NCBI GenBank assembly: GCA_004123355.1
Contig: SCHM01000003.1
Location: 992,001-1,056,000 of the forward strand
DNA: 64,000 bases
Direction of reading: 5' to 3'
Source of the DNA: Amphirosellinia nigrospora
Lineage: Eukaryota; Ascomycota; Sordariomycetes; Xylariales; Xylariaceae
Shown here: positions 1 through 12,619 of the stretch, piece by piece
How positions within the stretch are numbered: the first letter of the stretch is position 1
Layout of the letters: the number at the start of each line of letters is the position of its first letter
Notes under the pieces: generated by a model
What the model saw: only the letters and a program-made list of their open reading frames with translations
The model's database searches: none
Told to the model about the DNA's origin: nothing
Position numbers and translations under genes: made by a program

Positions 1-2782
1 TATCACGACACCTCTTTTTCCTTTTTTTTTTTTTTCTTGTTGACTTTGGTGTGGGGGTGTACACCTTCTTTGAATATATTTTTTTAAAAAGAAGAGATCA
101 TACATACTCTTGACGCTGTTGCGACAGCTAGTATCTTTACCATGGTCTCGTCAGCACCAACCTCGCGCGCCTCGCACTCCAGGCCCTACCGTAGACAGAG
201 AGCGTTCGCCCCACGGCGCCCAGCGCGAGTAGTGTGATGTCGGCCGAGCCCTACTGTCGAATAGGCACGGGACTCGGCGTCAACCATGTGCCGCAGCCGC
301 CGCAATTCCTGACCACGATTTCTTGAGCTGCCCATTTCGACGGGCGCCCCTCGATGGTCTAGGCGCTTCCGAATAACACGAATCATTTCTCTGTGCTGTG
401 GTAGAAGGTGAAATTCACATGCGTTCGTGCGTGCGTGCGTGAATGCCTCGAGACTACGATGACGGTATGACGGGGCGGGTCACTCCCGTTCTAGAGCGCT
501 GGCGTCTCAAAGTTGACTCGATGCTTACTTACATAGGTCCCGCGGTCATGTTGTTTCCCAGCGCCGCCAAGAAAAAGATGAGGAATCGAAGATTGAACCT
601 CTCGGCGCGGGGCGCCGTCGACTACCCATCGCGGTCGGGGCTCGAGGGACCGCCCATCTATATTCGCAGTATACCCATAATAGCCTCCGAAAGAATCAGG
701 TAAGGCGGGTTGGTTTGATTACGCGCTCGGCGCATCTTTGTGTAATTGGGAGCGGCAGGGTATTCGGCCCGTTCGCCTAGCACATGTTACCGAGTTAGCC
801 CGAAACACGATGCCGGAACCCTTTTTTCTAGTGATATCGAAGACGCTTTGGGATTTTCCGAGAGAGAGAGAGACGAGGAAGGATTCGGATGTCGTTTAGT
901 TATATGATGATATAGATGTTGTTGTTGTTGCCCCTCGGGTGCTGTCTCCTGCGCGGGCAATATCTACAGAAGATACCTATTGAATGGGAATATTACTTAG
1001 TGGGGGGTTTTGTTGAATATAGCGGACCGCTAGAATTCTACCTGGCATCGTCGCACAACGCATTTCCGAACAGATGGGAAGAAATGATCATGTTGATCAT
1101 GTGAAATAATGGTTGGGCGATGATTGCATGTGATACACTCCCCAAGCCTTTCAACATTAGCCAGTGCATGCTGGTATCGTTTACAACCTCACTGACATCC
1201 TTTTACAAGATGGCGAGGAAGAAAATAAACAGGGAGCGGCAAGTACCGACGATCATGGTGGACGGAGTTTGGAAGCGCGATTTTTTTGTGACTGTGACCT
1301 GCCTGACACTACATGAACAGAGCATATGTACTACGGTACCTAAGGTACCAACCTAATGCACAGAGGGCGGGCGAACCCTCTCGTTCATTCGAGACTTGCC
1401 CTTTTTGGGCACACCAACAATGTCCTGATTGGACGCGAAGAAACTTGCATGGGACTTGGCGGCCGTTGGTCTATCCATGATCGGGCAACAAGTCACAAAA
1501 CACCACACATACATACATATCTAGGTACTCTGAACTGTACCACTTCAAGAATAGCCAGCCGGAAGGCCTGGAGAATAAAATGGAACTTTAAATATGACGT
1601 ATACAAAGCTCATCCTTGTATTATATCCATCTTGTTTCATGGAAACCGATCCAATGAGGTGCTTAAATGGTTAAAAGAATAGGTAGATATCCAGGTAGAG
1701 GATAAAAGACCGCCCGTAACCCTGGTCGCTGTCCCGGAGCTATCTCGCACGCCTGCTCACATGCATCAACAACCCGATGTAGAACCCATCCTTTGGGTCA
1801 TGACATACCTACCACTTTTATCTATTGGCGGTAGATAGAAATGTCACAAATCACCGAGGTAGTGGCAGCAGGGCATATTATTGGATTGGGAGCTGAAGTC
1901 GTCATCACGCCACTTGGGCGAGCCGGATATAACAAAAAGCATCCAGCCCATTCTCATTCGCATGCTCGCAGAATACAACAAGGACGAAAAGATGGATGGA
2001 TCCCATCACTCAGCAAGCAACATGCCCGCTTATCTGGCTACGCATTTCGTAAGTACTCTCTCTGCGGCCAATTCGGCCTGCCCGAAATACCCGATCCATC
2101 CATGTCATTCCCTCTTATGATCCCGTTCGTTTCCGGCTACTAGATAGGGCCAACGCCCTATTTACCTCGAGATCGAGTTAGGTTTCATTTATCTGCTCCC
2201 AAGTAGCGGAGATGGGATCGATCGTCGTCAAGCTGACGCAGCCGCTAGAATAACGCCTTGTAGAGTAGTCACCAGCGCTCGTGCGATAGGCTTGGTAGAG
2301 TGGACGTGTTTTATTTACTTTGCAGCTTTCTGCGCTCTCATCACTAAAGCCTTCGAATGAATGCCTTAGACGCTTGGTAGTGGTAAGTCAATTGCCTGTG
2401 ACCAGGGACGATATTACACGCCCAACGATACAGGTCATCCCACATATCAACCCATTCAGGGCCACTGCAACCATTCGGCGCATTAATATAGGACCTGACA
2501 ACCCCGACAGGTAATACTCCAGCCCGTGACTCTCGTTCAACCTGCGCGAAAACATATCTCACGCCGGTACCTGCCGTCAAACTCCCTTGGTCAAGATGAT
2601 ATTTTTACAAGTGTGCATGAGATGTCTCCATGCAGGGTATTACACAGGTGTCAGTAACTTTAGGCAGCAATGTGCACCTCCTATCGAGTTGAGTGATGGT
2701 CAAGCCGGAAACAAGCCGGAGGAGCTATCAGGAGTAACTTATGCCAACATTCCGCTGGCGAATGAACTCCCAGCAAGTACAT
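1..2782. other. Region without a supported gene
   Basis: I see no family match here. Short open frames exist on both strands, for example 443-703 (+), 1841-2143 (+) and 2344-2580 (-). They have no recognisable domains, and splice sites do not link them into anything longer. The region holds several copies of the short intergenic palindrome related to TACCTAGGTA (about 1336-1350, 1517-1526 and 1681-1700) and a short GA run near 861-875. It includes the downstream flank of the RGT1-like gene, which reads leftward and ends at 2783. Confidence 0.5.
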
Positions 2783-5589
2783 TCAAGTAGCCCGAGTGAA
2801 GAATGGGCCTTGGGTCGAAACCTTAGATCTGATAAGTTGTGCTTGTTTCTCAAAGTCACCGTTTCGGTACCATTTTCGGGGCTTAGCAGCGTCGGCTCCC
2901 GACGCCGTGGCTAACTCTGCCAAGTGCTGCAAGGTCTGGTCCGCGGTGGATTGGGCCGTGGAAGGTCGCAGCCGTTCCGTGATGCGATCTCGGATGATGC
3001 CGTCCCAAGTGGACGGGGCTAGATTGCGCTCTAGGAGATCTTTGAGTAAGGGGGCCACTTCCTCGCGTGTTTTGTCTAGCCTCGCGAGTCCAGGAGCGAT
3101 AAAGTTGTAAGACAGAAGAAATGGTGATTGAGGGGGCTGAGCAACCCATTTGTCGAGTAACAGGCCTACGGATTCCTTACACGCCCAAATCACATCCTTA
3201 GACTTCGCATTCGTCTGAAACAGATAGGAGCAGCCGACTATGCCAATACACAAGATTTAATATAGGGTGTGAGGCAGGTGTTATATTGGCTGGGAGGACC
3301 TCGCGGAAGAGTTCAATCGCCAGATTAAAGAACGAATTCAGTATCGGGACTGCCCCTGCATCCGGGAGAGCGCTTGGGAGGCGCGAGCAAACTGGCGCAA
3401 AATGGCCTATTATATTAGAGAGACCTAGGGAGAAAAGCAGTCAGCCACAATCACTTCGACTAGAACTTACTACTCACGTGCTAGATGATATACAGTCTCG
3501 CCGAGCACTGGCACGAGCCCAGGAAGTATTACCACACTATATTGGGTATGAATAGTGGGCTAGCAGTCGACACGGCGTTCCATCTATCCAACATCACGAG
3601 AGTCCACCATGTGCGAATTGCGATGCTTTCGTCTGAGTCACCCTGCACATGGGAACTAGCGTCAAGGCTAGCCATGTGAAGTCGCATTGAGTACGCTAAT
3701 CCACAGCACGTCCTAGAATTGATGCCTTTCGAGGGTACCATGCTCCCCTTTCAAGGATGGCAGACCATATTATCAGTGGCAATGGCCATCAGTATCAACG
3801 TCTGCAGATGAACAAGATTGCCTAGTAAGTTTCGAGGATGTGATGGGTCGGGACTCCCACTCCGCCACAATCCGCGTGGTCGAACTAATGTCGCCGTCGT
3901 GTATAAACCTGGTGCCGAGACACAGGACTGCATCGTACCATAAAATGCTTCTATGAAAGCATCCTGGAGGAGAGTCGGACATTGTGATAGCTGGGCTTCA
4001 ACGCGCTCTTTGGTGCTGGCAAGAAATGGAAAAACACGGTGCACCACATTAAGATACACCCAAAGCATCATTCATCAATTCCTTTGGAGGAACGGAATGG
4101 TTCAGATCGACAGGCATTTCATCCAGCGAGTAGTGCTCGAGATGGAGCATCAGCATCTGACCGGGGAGAGGCTGGGGCGCCAACCCGTTCGCCGAATATG
4201 GTGTCCCCTTAGCACCATTAGTCGGAGGCTGTGGGCTGGATCGCCGCGGCTCTGTGTTCCAATTTCCTTGTCGTGATGGATTAGGCGTGCCGAAGTCAGC
4301 ACCGAGATGCTGGAGTGGGGTCTTTTCCGGCTGTTCTCATCGTGCTCCGCAGATGGAGAGAAAATATCCGAGGATTCGCGCCGGCCGCCTCCAGAAGGTC
4401 TGAAAGGTCAAGGCTTCCCTCGTTGGCTAGCTTGCCCTCGATGTGGTGTATCCGGTCCGCGAGCTCTTTGATATAACCCTTGCTTGGGCCCGTTCTGGGT
4501 ATCCTGCTAAGAGACAGCGGATCGACGATCGCCGGCAATCGAACAAGGCTCTTCGCCAGTCTCAGACGAGCATCGCACTTGACCTTCTTGCGACGGCACT
4601 CGTCACAGGCGCGAGACACCTTGGATCGCTTCCTTGGCGGAATATTGTTTGAGTGCTGTGATGAACGTGTGAGGCGTACTGCTGGGCCAGCTGGTCCAGA
4701 GCCCCATGTGGTTGGAGTAGAGGATGTTGCTGCTGTACGGGTTGTGGTCGCTGTGAGGAATGGGCGGGCGGTTGCTGACAGGAATGAACTGCTGGGTTAT
4801 CTTGATCATGGTGTTGGGGCTGGTCGGGAAGATACTGCGGTTGTGTTCGAGGATGGCTGCTCGGTGGTTAGGAACGGGGATTGGGGAGATTCTTCCGGCG
4901 GCTGCTGTATTGACTCTTCAGTATGATTCACGGAGGGCTCATTCGTTAGTACTGGTTGCTCAACATGCGGCATATGTTGATCATCATGATTGCTGAGGCC
5001 ATGTACCTGCTGATCGTCGTGTTGTTGGTCTTGTGTGGTGCTCATGGTGATGGGATGGTGCTGCTGTTGCTGCTGCTGTTGTTGTTCCTGGTGTTCTGGT
5101 TGAAGGTGAGGCTCATGCGTTTCGTGTTGCGCAGCGCTTTCGTGTTGCGTAGCGCCGTTGCGCAAACTAGCGTCATTGGAATTCGGGTGATGATTAGATT
5201 CATCGAGAATAGAGGCAAGCCCATGGCTCAGATCCCGGCTTAGGTCTTGACTTAATTGTGCAGCTATCCGTAGCTCCTCGGCACTGGTGATAGCGGGATT
5301 TTCGGTCTCGGGTTGAGGCGATGCGTGATCTTGTCCTAGTTGGTGCGCATATTGATGTTCATTTGGTTTTCATGCTCGTTGTCGTGCTCGTTATCGTGCT
5401 GGTTTTCATGCCGGTGTTCGGTCGGTTGGGCCGGTCGCTCAATATGGTGTTGGTCATGACCAGCGGGTTCACTAGCGTAGAACGGGGCTGTATCCTGAGC
5501 CTCGCTATGGGCGAAGGGTATTGCCGCAGCACATTATCATCTTCGATATCTGGCTTGATGTCATGTTCCATGGACTCAATGCCAGGCAT
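2783..5589 (-). CDS. RGT1-like Zn2Cys6 transcription factor (frameshifted)
   Basis: This is a fungal binuclear-cluster regulator of the glucose-transport regulator (RGT1) type, a nuclear DNA-binding repressor/activator of hexose transporter genes in this family. Reading leftward it has an acidic Gln/His-rich N-terminus (about 5590-4800, with a polyglutamine run near 5070), then a basic stretch reading KRSKVSRACDECRRKKVKCD at about 4640-4580. The linker GPSKGYIKELADRIHHIEGKL (about 4490-4430) is characteristic of RGT1 relatives. The fungal-specific transcription factor domain follows, with RTWWTLVMLDRWNAVSTASP near 3600 and a C-terminal helix region containing WDGIIRDRI near 2990. The frame breaks repeatedly. 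Cysteines 4-6 of the zinc cluster (PCS-x-CRR-x4-C) are visible only in other frames, and each jump is explained by one missing base (about 4569, 4539 and 4509). An in-frame TGA also occurs near 3749. The start at 5589 is a choice; 5571 is an alternative. Family assignment is firm; whether the gene is functional is not. Confidence 0.78.
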
Positions 5590-7181
5590 GACGACGGGCT
5601 CGATGCCTGGCTGATCAGGCCAGACTCGCGTCAGGCGACGCAAGTACCAAACAGAACAAGATGCTACAACTAAAGTGGGCTGCCAAAAAAGTAGATAGGT
5701 ACCTATATAGACGATTATGCAGGCGGGCTTCGCAATGTCGGCGCGTTGGTCAAGCTGCGGTGCAGAGACAGCAGGCTGGAACGATTTCACGGGGGTTCAA
5801 TCACCATGGAAGTTGCGAAAGTGCTCAGCAAGCCAGCGAGGCGATCAGATATACTTCCTACTCGGACACGCATTAGAGGACTATGGCATACACGACAATG
5901 CAGGACATGCAGTAGATACACGTCCAGTACGCAAAAGTTGTCGTCTGCGACGCGTGAAGCAAAGGCAGGCAGGGGCAGAGGCAGAAGCAAGACACAACGC
6001 AGGTGTATGGTGCCGACAGACACATCTACCATCGTTGTGGCTACATAACTACAACTGCGAAATTGTACTCGACTTGCGTAGATAGGTAGTTGGATGACGG
6101 AGGGACGAAAGGAGGGTATTGCGACAGAGCACGACGAACCTCTTGACGATGGGGCCCCCAAAGTCACATAAAAAAGACGTAAGGAAATTATTCCCAGGTT
6201 GGAAACAGAAATGGTCGACTTTGGTCTCGATCTGAACATGGGTCTGGGGTCCTGGACCTCCGGGGCGGCGCAGGCGGAAGAGGAACAACTCGAATAGCCG
6301 AAGCCGTGGTTTTGGGAGCCGGCGAATTACTTTTTCCTTGTGAGATGGTGATTGGGACGGAGCTCCAGAACAAGTGCAGAAGGGAGGGAGAGGAAAAAGA
6401 ATTTTGCGTGAAGAATAGGCGTAGGACGTAGGGCGTTAGGGCGTATGTGGTGTCAGCATTGGGAGGCGCAAAAGTCGCTGCCACCGTTAGCTCCGGTACC
6501 TAAGACTCAAGAGAGCCGACCAAACCAGACTAAGAGGTACCTAGGGTAGGGCTAACCTCCGTAGGTAGATAGCGCACGCGCTCAGGTGGTTCAGCTCGTT
6601 CGTCTGCGGATACACACCCTTAGTAATCATCAGCCCGCTAAATCATCCCACCCTACGTCAGTTATTCAGGATGCCAGTCAGATCCCCTCCTCACCTTAGG
6701 AGTAGACATGTCGCCTGAGTTTAGTTAGCTGAGACACTGAGTGCGTACAGTCAGTCAATGGAATTCATATTGCTGTGATATGCACTTATCTTCTCTACTC
6801 CGTCGAACCGAGCTGACAAAAGCTGCTCATCCGTAGCTTTCATCATGCAAACGCCATGACTATCTCCGATCGGCCGTCCAAGACCCCAAGACCCCATTGG
6901 AACTCCAACTTACTATATCTTTGTCTTCCTCATGCTGCATTGGCACATGGCATTTTAGATTAACCTCCTACCGAGCCGTGCTCACGGACATTCATGAATG
7001 CCCGAATGCGACGCTTACAACGTCACTCTCCTCACGAATTGATGCTGGGGTCCATTTCCCCTCATTTCCCAGCTTGTTGGTTGTCTACCTATGTCAGGCG
7101 CTTCAATGCCTGTTCCTCCGTGGTTGTCTGGCCGAAGTGAAACATCTCCCGTTGCTGAATAATGTCTTGGGAGTTTTCAAG
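5590..7181. other. Intergenic region between divergent-side genes, no gene seen
   Basis: This stretch lies upstream of the RGT1-like gene and downstream of the SET-domain gene. Short frames on both strands are low complexity and match nothing I recognise. Palindrome-like motifs related to TACCTAGGTA occur at about 5691-5710, 6076-6090, 6490-6500 and 6534-6570. A long 5' leader for the RGT1-like gene is plausible, but the sequence does not show it directly. Confidence 0.5.
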
Positions 7182-7885
7182 TCATCGTGAACCGCGTCCT
7201 AGGTCAAGAGCTTCCTGCTCCTCTTTTCTCTTCGACCAGAATCCCTTGCCATAGCTGACGAGTATCTCGCTTCCTTTGGCAATGCCTCCCGCAGCCTTTG
7301 CGGGGGTATTCTTCCCCGCAGGCAGGACGTATACACCCACTGCAACCTCCATCGTCAGTCGTAGTGTCCCGCACGGGATACAATAGTAGTCTTCTGGTAC
7401 TCACTACATTGCTGGCCACTTCGCGCATCCCAGCACTGCCGGAACTCGGCGTTGGGCCGCTCCCGGATGCCCCGATAATCATTTACAAAGCGCGCCTCGT
7501 TCCCGGCCTTTTCGGCGTCGACAGAGACGCCCACCTCTCTATTCAACCAGAGGTCATAATCTGACTCATCGTGGGCGATGCAATGGGGTAGCAGCGATGA
7601 GTGAACGAATCCGTAATAAGGTAGGATTAACGTGCCCGGTTCGAGGTTGCGGGCCGCGAAGAGTCCAGCCTGGCCGTTCGCCGGATGAGAGGGCTCATGG
7701 ATGGGGACAATCCTCACCAGCGAACAAGGTCCCCGTGGGAAATTCGATGGTATGGTTGCGGTAAGATCTGGCGAGCGGATTCGCAGCGACTCCTTCTGTG
7801 CCTTGGTGAGATGGGGTGCGAATGAAGGTTGAGATAGGTAGGGAATTGACGATGGCCAATTTCTGGGTGTTGCTTCTTTACCCAT
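7182..7885 (-). CDS. SET-domain protein, two exons, 212 aa
   Basis: This is an intact gene of two exons, 7885-7405 and 7339-7182, separated by a 65-bp intron (7404-7340) with donor GTGAGT and acceptor TTGCAG. Joined, it gives 213 codons including the stop with no frameshift. The SET domain starts around residue 74 (GLFAARNLEPGTLILPYYG). It contains the cofactor/substrate motif ARFVNDYRG at residues 131-139, equivalent to the NHSC region of SET methyltransferases, followed by PNAEF. It ends with EILVSYGKGFW near the C-terminus, the usual closing motif. No pre-SET or post-SET cysteine cluster is visible. Proteins of this kind are small fungal lysine methyltransferases of unknown substrate; histone and non-histone targets are both possible. 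The splice junction rebuilds the codons for QCMGVYVLPAGKN, which fits the family well. This is one of the few genes here free of frame breaks. Confidence 0.85.
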
Positions 7886-8147
7886 TTCGACTTAGCAACT
7901 TCTTTAGAGCCAGATGATTATAGCAGAGCTTCTATGTCTGTCTTTCAGAAACTGTATTACAGGGTAATTCCATTTGAGAGGGCAGTGTGTGTCTGAACCG
8001 ACCTGCATGGGGTGACCTATTCTGGGCACGACGACACCCAAATTGGATAAGCAATGAGCGCTACTACTACCTGCATCACTCACCCCCTTCCTTTGGGACT
8101 TCTTGGTAACAGAAGCGAGTAGCTACTTACAACTAAAAGGGTTTTCG

Positions 8148-8190
<43 letters not shown>

Positions 8191-8191
8191 G
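8148..8191. repeat. (GTA)n trinucleotide microsatellite
   Basis: About 14 uninterrupted copies of GTA/TAG run from 8148 to 8191 and end in a GGTACTAC sequence. It lies in intergenic DNA upstream of the SET gene. A short run of this length is likely to vary in length between isolates. Confidence 0.95.
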
Positions 8192-9380
8192 TACTACATG
8201 TATCTACCTGGTAGCTCGGTTTAGCGTTCTTTTCCATGCAAGGCTTACCTAGGTAGAGTCAGGTCGTCAAAAGACTACACACCGCGTATAAGGCAATATG
8301 AACTCCGATAAATTGCAATATATCTCACATAAAAGTAAACATAGCATAAATTACACCTAGCAAGTTTAAATGCATTTTAAGGATTTTAATAGCTGTCCTG
8401 CGAGGTGGTAGGGTTCAGGTACCTATATAGTATGTGAGTGGTTCATGAAGCAAGTATATCTATAGTGAAAAATATAGCTTCATATTTAAGCCCTATCAAT
8501 ATAAACACAATCATTTCCGAGCAAGTTCGTAGTAACTGAATATGCATGGTTAAGCAGTTGCCGTCGATCATTTCCTAGCGAGGTAAGGTGTCGGTTCAGT
8601 TTCTCAATCTCCGGTTCGCCCCCCCAGTCAGGCCGGTCTTCGGTCGTCGGTCGTCGTCGGTTGCTTTTGATCTACGCTCGGTCGACGACCTTTACCATCC
8701 TCACGGGTAGCTCGGTAGGATACGACGATCGAGATGTGCGTCTATCCAGATCAACCCTCCGAAAAAATCTCTTATTGACAGTCCAAAACTTATTAAGACT
8801 ATATATTAGGGCCTTGTCGCGATTACCACTGCAAGATAATGGTATACCCCAAATCATCGAGTCTAGATTGCCGGTTATACTTGATACACGATGGACGTCG
8901 TTCACAAGACCATGTCCACTGAGCCTGAAACGGCAGCAGGTCCGAGGCTTGAAACCTCCGTGGACAATCTTCGACCTAGTTCACTTGAACTGCGAATTGA
9001 CCCAGCTCGAGAGAGACGCGTCGTGGTATGATTCTTAAGAGCCTCGTTGTTCAGTTCCGACTCGTTCCGGTAGCTTCGGAACTCCCACAAGCTCCTACGT
9101 ACCCTCGAAATATGTAAACACCTTCAAAATCTAAAATCACTGACTTCAAAAATACGGCAGAGAAAAATCGATCTTCACTTAATCCCCTTGGTAATGAGCC
9201 TCTGTGTGTATACCCCAGGTCACGATGCAGACAGAGCGCCTAACAGTAGTTAGATCTGGTAGCGTTCTTGGATAGGTCCAACATCGGAAATGCTCAAGTT
9301 GCCGGGATGGTAATTACTATTCTCTTGTACCGCTATCAGGGAATCAGGAACCCGATGCTAACGTTATACACCAACTCTAG
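8192..9380. other. Intergenic region, no gene seen
   Basis: The sequence is moderately AT-rich with frames on both strands (for example 8661-9038 +) that match no family I know. The palindrome TACCTAGGTA is present exactly at 8246-8255. There is a (GGTCGTC)-like imperfect repeat near 8637-8660. Confidence 0.45.
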
Positions 9381-9382
9381 GG

Positions 9383-9415
9383 TAAAGATCTAGGTCTCAG
9401 CGATGATCAATATCA
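9383..9415 (+). pseudogene. Stray MFS loop fragment upstream of the transporter
   Basis: Eleven codons read KDLGLSDDQYQ, the helix 1-2 loop motif of DAL5-type carriers. A GTAAGC donor follows immediately, and a TAG acceptor-like site precedes it. It could be a real 5' exon whose link to the 9602 exon I cannot resolve, or a displaced remnant of the transporter 5' end. Confidence 0.45.
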
Positions 9416-9601
9416 AGTAAGCAAAGCACATACCAGTGCTAGTAGTTTATTAAAACGGAGTTTTAACAGAGAATATAGTGGCTTTTGACGATATTTTATA
9501 TTCCCTATAGTCAGTAAATTTACGCCCCAGGTTGTCTCATCGAAGCGAATACATTTATTCTAACTCCCTTCCTCGCAGTCGTTTTTGAGTGGACTGCATT
9601 G

Positions 9602-11308
9602 ATGTGGAAAATCGTGCCGCGTTCGTCAATCCTCTACATCTTTATGGATTTATATCTAGTGCTGACGAAGTTGAAAAGGCATTGGTGGGCATTCGCCTGT
9701 GTCCTAGTCTGGTGAGGCCTTATTACCCCAAGCTTCTTATCGAACAGAGTAGAAAGCTCATATATGCATCAGGGGTACGGCGTCAATTCTGCAAGCTGCT
9801 GCGTACAACTGGTCCGGTTTATTGGCAAGCCGCTTCTTCCTAGCGACAGCCGAGGCCTCCTTCGCACCCGGCATTCCGTATCTTCTCTCTTTCTTCTACA
9901 AGAGGAACGAGCTAGGGATTCGATGTGGTTTCTACGTCTCCGCCGCTCCGCTCGCCACTACTTTCGCAGGAGCTTTGGCATATGGCATTACGTCGGGCCA
10001 CCCTGCCATCGCCAACTGGAGGCTCCTTTTCATCGTGGAAGGGATCCCTTCGGTGTTGCTGGCGTTCGTTGCGTTCAAGTATATGCCCGATTCAGCTGAT
10101 ACCGCTTACTTCCTAAACGAGGAAGAGAAGCAGGTCGCCAAAACACGAGCGCTACAACAAACAGGTAGCGAAGGCACCGCACGTATTGGGCACGTCAACC
10201 TCAAAGAGGCCTTTCACGCCCTTAAGAACATTAAAACGTGGATCCCGCCGCTGATGTACTTTAGTTGCAACGGTAAGTTGGGCCCTCGAAGAATAGGTTA
10301 CAATGCGCTTACCTTATCCTGTTATCAGTTTCTTACAGCAGCTTACCGGTTTTTCTCCCCGTCATCCTCCAGAACATGGGCTTCACGGCCGTCAACGCCC
10401 AGGGACTCAGCGCGCCACCCTATCTCCTCGCCTTCATCGTCTGCGTCACGACTACTTGGGTCGCGGATAAGACTCAACAGCGTGGGGCCATGCTTGTCGG
10501 ACTTTCCTTGGTTGGCGGTGTCGGGTATATTCTCCTCGCCACGTGTAAGAGCGTCGGAGTGAGATATTTCGCCGTGTTCTTAGCGGCCGCAGGCGTGTTT
10601 TCGTGCATTGCTAATATTCTACCATGGACGATTAACAGTACGCATTTCCGAGTCTTTTATGCCTGGTTTCGGCTAGGCTCTCATCCCTCTATTTTGATAT
10701 TGGGCGGTGATCACTGATCCGTGTATTGCTATAGACCAAGGCAGCGATTCTAAGCGAGGCGCCGGTATTGCGTTGCTGAATATAATCGGTCAAGCTGGGC
10801 CACTGTTAGGCACGCGAGGTAAGCAAATCTATTTTTTCTAGCTGCTTTTGATGGTATGATAGCTTGGGGGAGAAACATGTCTTGGAGGCTTTCCGGTGTC
10901 GACCCGTATACATGTACGAATCTCTCGTGAGATATGACGGCTAACCCTGAATGCTACAGTCTTCCCCGCAAGCGAAAAGCCGTACTTTGTCAAGGGCATG
11001 TGGATTTGTGCGGCCTTTATGCTCTTTAATGCATTCGTTAGTTCCCTGGCGTATATTCTATCCCCCTTTGGCAATTTTTGGTCGCAGTTGCTCCTCTATG
11101 CGCCTGACACATCGGTCAAAATTTGCTCTTTAGGGTAATACTGACTCCAGTGGTTAAACAGCTTGCCCTCGCCCTTCGGCTTTATCTTGCGTGGGAGAAC
11201 AAGATATTTGAGAAGAAGGATGCGGAGGGCAGACAGCACGGAAACATCGCCAAGCCAGGCTCGGCCGAGTTCGAAAATGAGGGCTATGGGTTTAGAAATG
11301 TTTTGTGA
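9602..11308 (+). CDS. MFS transporter, DAL5/allantoate-permease type, incomplete N-terminus
   Basis: This is a plasma-membrane major facilitator carrier of the anion:cation symporter (DAL5/TNA1-like) family. Those carriers import allantoate, vitamins or other organic anions; the substrate here is unknown. Coding exons are 9602-9711, 9773-10272, 10329-10637, 10735-10818, 10960-11036 and 11162-11308. They are separated by introns with canonical ends and stay in frame throughout. Family signatures are GLLASRFFLATAEASFAPG followed by IPYLLSFFYKR, then FAGALAYGI, WRLLFIVEG and PYFVKG, with a C-terminal GYGFRNVL tail typical of this group. The model gives about 408 residues, some 80 short of the usual length, because helix 1-2 sequence is missing. 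A loop-like fragment, KDLGLSDDQYQ, normally found between helices 1 and 2, lies upstream at about 9383-9415 instead. The start at 9602 is the first in-frame ATG of the 5' exon. It is not convincing as a true translation start. Confidence 0.82.
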
Positions 11309-11402
11309 GAGTCACATGTCATTACGAGAAGCGTCATCGTGTATCAATAGGTGTACTATGTCATTGGCGGATAAAAGTCCGACTCCATAGAGGAGAACGA
11401 AT

Positions 11403-11439
11403 GGCTCTAGATGCTCTAGATGCTCTAGAAGCTCTAGAT
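11403..11439. repeat. Short tandem repeat of GCTCTAGAT units
   Basis: Four consecutive units of a 9-bp motif, GCTCTAGAT, with one variant GCTCTAGAA, lie just downstream of the MFS stop codon. The region from here to 12,600 contains no recognisable gene. Palindrome-type motifs follow at 11,441-11,460 and 11,944-11,975. Confidence 0.85.
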
Positions 11440-12619
11440 AGCCAAGTAGGTAGGTACCGGGGTTATTGACAGTACTTTTTAAGGTTCAAGAGGCCGAGTT
11501 CACTGACTCAACAGCGACGAGTCAGAAAACAGCCTGGCCCCGGCGACGAGATAGCTCTATCGGTTCCCACGGATGAGATGGCGTGAGGTTCTCACTCATC
11601 CGTTTACCAGAGAGTGGCTCCGGCATTTGCTTGTATGCCTCTTCCCAGAATCTATTTGGATTAGTGCAGCCTACCTAAGCCTGCTTAGTAGGTAGTCGGA
11701 AGCCAGAAACAAGATGGGCATTGTGTGTTTCTCCACTGCCAAACGGTTCAGGACATGATCGCCGTCCAGAACTACGGTAAGTGCTGTAGATCGGGAATTT
11801 GGTAACTTGAGTTGGGTTGGTTGCTCAGTACATCATCATCACGTACCGACCTACTCAAGTGAAATCGAGGTACATAGAGTCGAGTACCTGACACTGTCCC
11901 GTTGTACCCAGGAGGCCATTCTTTTGTTTCCACCGGGCTACCTGATGTACATAGGTACATTAGGTAGCCTTAGCTAGTAGAATCCTGTGCAACACCACAG
12001 CTCTACGGCGGGATACGTGCAATGGCCATCTCAATTCCCATTTCCCTTTGCCCACATTACCACCCCTCTTTGTTCTCCCGCCTTCCGCCTTCCGCCGTCC
12101 GCCTCGCGCCTTGTGATGGTGATGGTCATGATCGGAATACGGATTGAATTATAGACGTTTGCCTTGCTATCCCGACGGATTCCATATCCTCCTGCGGCTC
12201 TCCGCAAGCTATCCAAGCCATCCAAGCCATCCCTGCACATAGCCCACACAACCATCAATCTCACTTACACCACCGACACACATAGACACACACGACACGA
12301 CACACCACACCGCACATCACACGCAGTCCCGAGATCGGCGCTGAGCTGCCGTGACCCGAGTTCGGGCCTCGTATCGCCTTCGGCAGGCAGAGAATGCGAC
12401 CGAGCGCTGGTTGAGAGAAGTTATTTTGCGAGCTAAAACATAGGCACCGCCGCATTGGGGATCCGGAACCGTTGAGCTTATCCGCACGCGCGCATGCACA
12501 CGTCCATCGTCATTAGGTCCGATCCACTAGTACAGGCAGAACAAGCACTCGACTTTTAGGTCGCCCCCCGCCTCGCCGGCAACAAAAACAACAACGAAGG
12601 GAAGAAGCCAGGCCAAGGG
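11440..12619. other. Intergenic and 5' leader of the phytochrome gene
   Basis: No gene is supported here. The segment 12,270-12,330 is rich in CACA repeats, and 12,060-12,120 is pyrimidine-rich. Both could belong to the promoter or 5' untranslated leader of the phytochrome gene that starts at 12,620. No clear TATA box stands out. Confidence 0.4.

Noticed and set aside
5359-5790. A separate membrane protein in the upstream minus frame (MKSFQPAVSAPQLDQ...)
   Set aside because: Its downstream half (IEPVVMPGIESMEHDIKPD) runs into the Gln/His-rich N-terminus of the RGT1-like gene, and the apparent hydrophobic stretch is upstream leader sequence.
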